64,000 bases of DNA from assembly GCA_963753165.1 (NCBI GenBank), contig CAVWBP010000008.1, positions 1-64,000 on the forward strand, in the 5' to 3' direction. The notes under the pieces were generated by a model. The model worked only from the letters and a program-made list of their open reading frames with translations, ran no database searches and was not told the DNA's origin. This DNA comes from JAKLQR01 sp963753165. Lineage in GTDB: Bacteria; Nitrospirota; Thermodesulfovibrionia; Thermodesulfovibrionales; SM23-35. Positions 62,056-64,000 of this stretch are shown piece by piece (position 1 is the first letter of the stretch; each line of letters starts with the position of its first letter). A program made the position numbers and the translations under genes.

Positions 62056-62751
62056 ATGCAGAATAATGACTATACCGCATTAGAACAGTCTCTCGGATAT
62101 TCTTTCCGGGACAGACAGCTTCTTTTGGAAGCACTGACACACCGGTCTTTTTATCACGAGCATCCCGATCAGGCATATGCGTACAATGAAAGGCTTGAAT
62201 TCCTCGGTGATTCTGTCCTCGGATTCGTAATCGTTGAGTATCTCTATTCTCTGGAAAGCAAGCTTCCGGAATCGGTAATGGCCAAGACAAAGTCCTATAT
62301 TGTCAAGGAGGCTGTGCTCTCCGATCTGGCTTCACACATATCGCTTGGCAAGTACCTCCGTCTCGGGAAAGGAGAAGAGACGACAGGGGGAAGAACAAAA
62401 AGGTCCCTGCTCGCAGACGCTGTCGAGGCCGTATTGGGTGCGCTTTACCTCGATGGCGGATTAGGGGAGGCAAGAAGCCTGATCCTGAGCTTCCTGAAAG
62501 AAAAGATTGATTCCATCATAAGTTCCGGTGAATTTCACGATTTCAAGACAGAATTGCAGGAAAAGACCCAGATGCTCTTCGGTTCGATACCGGCCTATAA
62601 AATTATCAAACAGGAAGGAGAAGAACACAAAAAAATCTTCACCATCGAAGTGCATATAGCCGGGGAGCACTACGGGACAGGCATCGGGAAAAGCAAGAAA
62701 GAAGCAGAAATTTCCGCCGCAAAAGAAGCTCTCAAAAAACTCTCCCTGTAA
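62056..62751 (+). CDS. rnc: ribonuclease III
   Basis: Double-stranded-RNA endonuclease. RNase III signature NERLEFLGDSVLGFVI (about 42-57), second acidic site LADAVEAVLGALYLDGG (about 115), and C-terminal dsRNA-binding domain (DFKTELQEKTQMLFG, GIGKSKKEAEISAAKEAL). 231 aa, complete. It begins 15 bases after fabF. Confidence 0.96.
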   Translation: MQNNDYTALEQSLGYSFRDRQLLLEALTHRSFYHEHPDQAYAYNERLEFLGDSVLGFVIVEYLYSLESKLPESVMAKTKSYIVKEAVLSDLASHISLGKYLRLGKGEETTGGRTKRSLLADAVEAVLGALYLDGGLGEARSLILSFLKEKIDSIISSGEFHDFKTELQEKTQMLFGSIPAYKIIKQEGEEHKKIFTIEVHIAGEHYGTGIGKSKKEAEISAAKEALKKLSL

Positions 62752-62877
62752 TCATTTGTCAGCGCATGTTTGACGATCCGACGCATTTTTGGTAACGTTT
62801 CACTAATGAGGCCTGTCTGTATAGGGAACGGGACAGGATCACATACTGCCGGAATAAGACCAAAGGAGGTGAATCTC

Positions 62878-63033
62878 GTGGCAAAAGATCCGGTTTGCAA
62901 TATGGACGTTGATGAAAAAAAGGCTGCCGCAACGAGTGTGTATAAAGGAGAAACATATTATTTCTGCGCGAAAATCTGCCAAGAGAAATTTGAAAAGGAG
63001 CCGGAGAAGTATAGAAAGAAAGAAGAGGGATAA
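62878..63033 (+). CDS. YHS-domain small metal-binding protein
   Basis: GTG start with AAAGGAGGTG six to seven bases upstream. The 51-aa product is one YHS domain: DPVCNMDVDEKKAAATSVYK, YYFCAKICQEKFEKEPEKY. YHS domains bind copper or other metals and occur in copper-handling proteins. A multicopper oxidase gene begins 450 bases downstream, so a copper role is plausible. Confidence 0.85.
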   Translation: MAKDPVCNMDVDEKKAAATSVYKGETYYFCAKICQEKFEKEPEKYRKKEEG

Positions 63034-63093
63034 CACGGGCAGTCCCTGCCAAGTCCAATCGGTAAAATCATTGAATCTCATGAGGAGAAAAAT

Positions 63094-63357
63094 ATGAAGC
63101 AATTTATCCTGGCAGCTGTTTTTGTAGTTATGAGTACCGCATCACCCTCTGCACAGACACTTATAACAGAAGGTACGATTCCGCAGCACGCTCCGCAGCA
63201 TGAATGCAAAGCTGCCTGCGCTCAGCCATGGCTTAAGAAGGCAATAGACCTTTATGATTCACTCTTGAAACATCCGGAGTCAATTACCCCGGTCTCACAG
63301 GAAGAGGTCCGGGACAATCTGCAAAAGGCGTATGACTGTCTCACAAAGAGTCCATAA
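63094..63357 (+). CDS. small secreted hypothetical protein
   Basis: GAGGAG upstream of the ATG. Signal peptide cleaved after PSAQ, leaving about 68 residues with HECKAACAQPW and a single later cysteine (YDCLT). The histidine/cysteine-rich N-terminal segment (PQHAPQHECKAAC) might bind metal. It lies between the YHS and multicopper oxidase genes and may share their regulation. No family recognised. Confidence 0.65.
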   Translation: MKQFILAAVFVVMSTASPSAQTLITEGTIPQHAPQHECKAACAQPWLKKAIDLYDSLLKHPESITPVSQEEVRDNLQKAYDCLTKSP

Positions 63358-63479
63358 CGAAGGAGAGACACAGGGAGAGAAATCCGTGTCCGGATCCGCA
63401 TAGGGAACAGAAAAAAATCGGTTTTCCGCGGTTTGCCTGATGACGAATTGTGCTGTTTTCAAAAAAAAAGGATGTGGCT

Positions 63480-64000
63480 ATGAAAAAATTGACACGAAGA
63501 GAGTTCATGAAATATTCGGGCATCAGCGGAGCGGTTTTTCTCTCAAAATTCGTGTTCCCCGGAAGCATATCGCATGCGTATGCCGAATCGGTAAAGGAAA
63601 AAACACTGACCGCTGCGTTCAGTAAGGTAGATTTGGGAACGGGAAAACCATTTGTTGCCTGGACGTATAACAATCAGGTTCCGGGGCCTGAAATCAGAAT
63701 AACCGAGGGGGAGAAGGCAAGGGTACTCCTGAAGAACAAACTTAAGGAAGGCACTACTATTCACTGGCACGGCCTGCCTGTGCCGAACCGGATGGACGGG
63801 GTTCCCTATGTGACTCAGAAACCGGTTGAGCCCGGCGGGACCTTCCTCTATGAATTCGAGGCAATGCCTCCGGGGACCTACTTGTATCATTCCCATGCCT
63901 CCTATCAGCTTGACAGGGGGCTTTATGGAGCTATTATTGTAGAGCCGAAGAGAGAAGGTCGAAGCTATGACAGGGAATATGTCATCATGCTCGAAGACTG
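63480..64000 (+). CDS. multicopper oxidase, Tat-exported (5' part; runs off window)
   Basis: ATG at 63480 with AAGGAT upstream. Tat signal LTRREFMKYSGISGAVFL, then a cupredoxin domain with copper-ligand motifs IHWHGLPVPN (about 96) and YHSHASYQLDRGLYG (about 140). It resembles CopA/CueO-like periplasmic copper oxidases. Only the first about 173 residues are inside the window and no stop is reached. It follows the YHS gene and the small Cys/His-rich protein, suggesting a copper-resistance group. Confidence 0.92.
   Translation, partial: MKKLTRREFMKYSGISGAVFLSKFVFPGSISHAYAESVKEKTLTAAFSKVDLGTGKPFVAWTYNNQVPGPEIRITEGEKARVLLKNKLKEGTTIHWHGLPVPNRMDGVPYVTQKPVEPGGTFLYEFEAMPPGTYLYHSHASYQLDRGLYGAIIVEPKREGRSYDREYVIMLED

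Overview
The window looks like chromosomal DNA from an uncultivated or little-studied bacterium, most likely a Nitrospirota (Thermodesulfovibrionia-like) or a neighbouring deep-branching Gram-negative lineage. The reasons are an outer-membrane beta-barrel and Wza/Wzc export genes, a Re-citrate-synthase-type protein, long-form HisG, a dual-CxxC small (seleno)protein, NapH/DUF362 iron-sulfur genes, and several palindromic repeat families scattered between genes. The lineage is inferred from gene content only; there is no rRNA gene in the window.

Layout. 1-6 kb is a mobile-element graveyard: an apparently intact IS4-family transposase, a small secreted-protein gene whose 3' end runs into an IS end, and a decayed group II intron lying between halves of two unlike IS3-family elements. 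6-13.5 kb carries an AlkD-like glycosylase and a minus-strand housekeeping run (yggS, proC, yggT, divIVA-like, hisS) preceded by a radical SAM/DUF3786 pair. 13.5-31 kb holds a probable selenoprotein gene, a patatin-like lipoprotein, an ABC-2 exporter, ligA with a pncC/cinA-like gene, type IV pilus genes (pilT and MshEN-type proteins), tRNA-Pro, a TPR lipoprotein, mfd, hisG, and a small cluster of envelope proteins. 31-39.5 kb is an exopolysaccharide export/polymerisation locus (beta-barrel, Wza, Wzc-like tyrosine kinase, O-antigen ligase/TPR). 39.5-43 kb has a multi-cluster ferredoxin with a Tat-exported DUF362 protein and small envelope genes. 43-51.6 kb is a dense two-component signalling island. 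51.9-54 kb is accessory: a frameshifted DapB-like gene, repeats, and a toxin-antitoxin pair in which the HicB antitoxin is fused to a MerR-type DNA-binding domain. 54-64 kb returns to central metabolism: ndk, mdh, a CNNM/HlyC protein, a Re-citrate synthase-isocitrate dehydrogenase fusion, fabG-acpP-fabF-rnc, then a YHS protein, a small secreted protein and the start of a multicopper oxidase.

How the parts relate. Malate dehydrogenase and the citrate synthase-isocitrate dehydrogenase fusion are near neighbours and would act in the same part of the (possibly reversible) TCA cycle. The EPS genes form one plus-strand transcription unit. The signalling genes form two minus-strand groups, each pairing histidine kinases with receivers.

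Caution. At least five genes that should be intact (pilT, ndk, a PAS-domain gene, a DapB-like gene, possibly yggS) carry single-base frameshifts, several in short homopolymers. Either the genome is decaying locally or the assembly has residual indel errors, so these calls should be checked against reads before biology is built on them.
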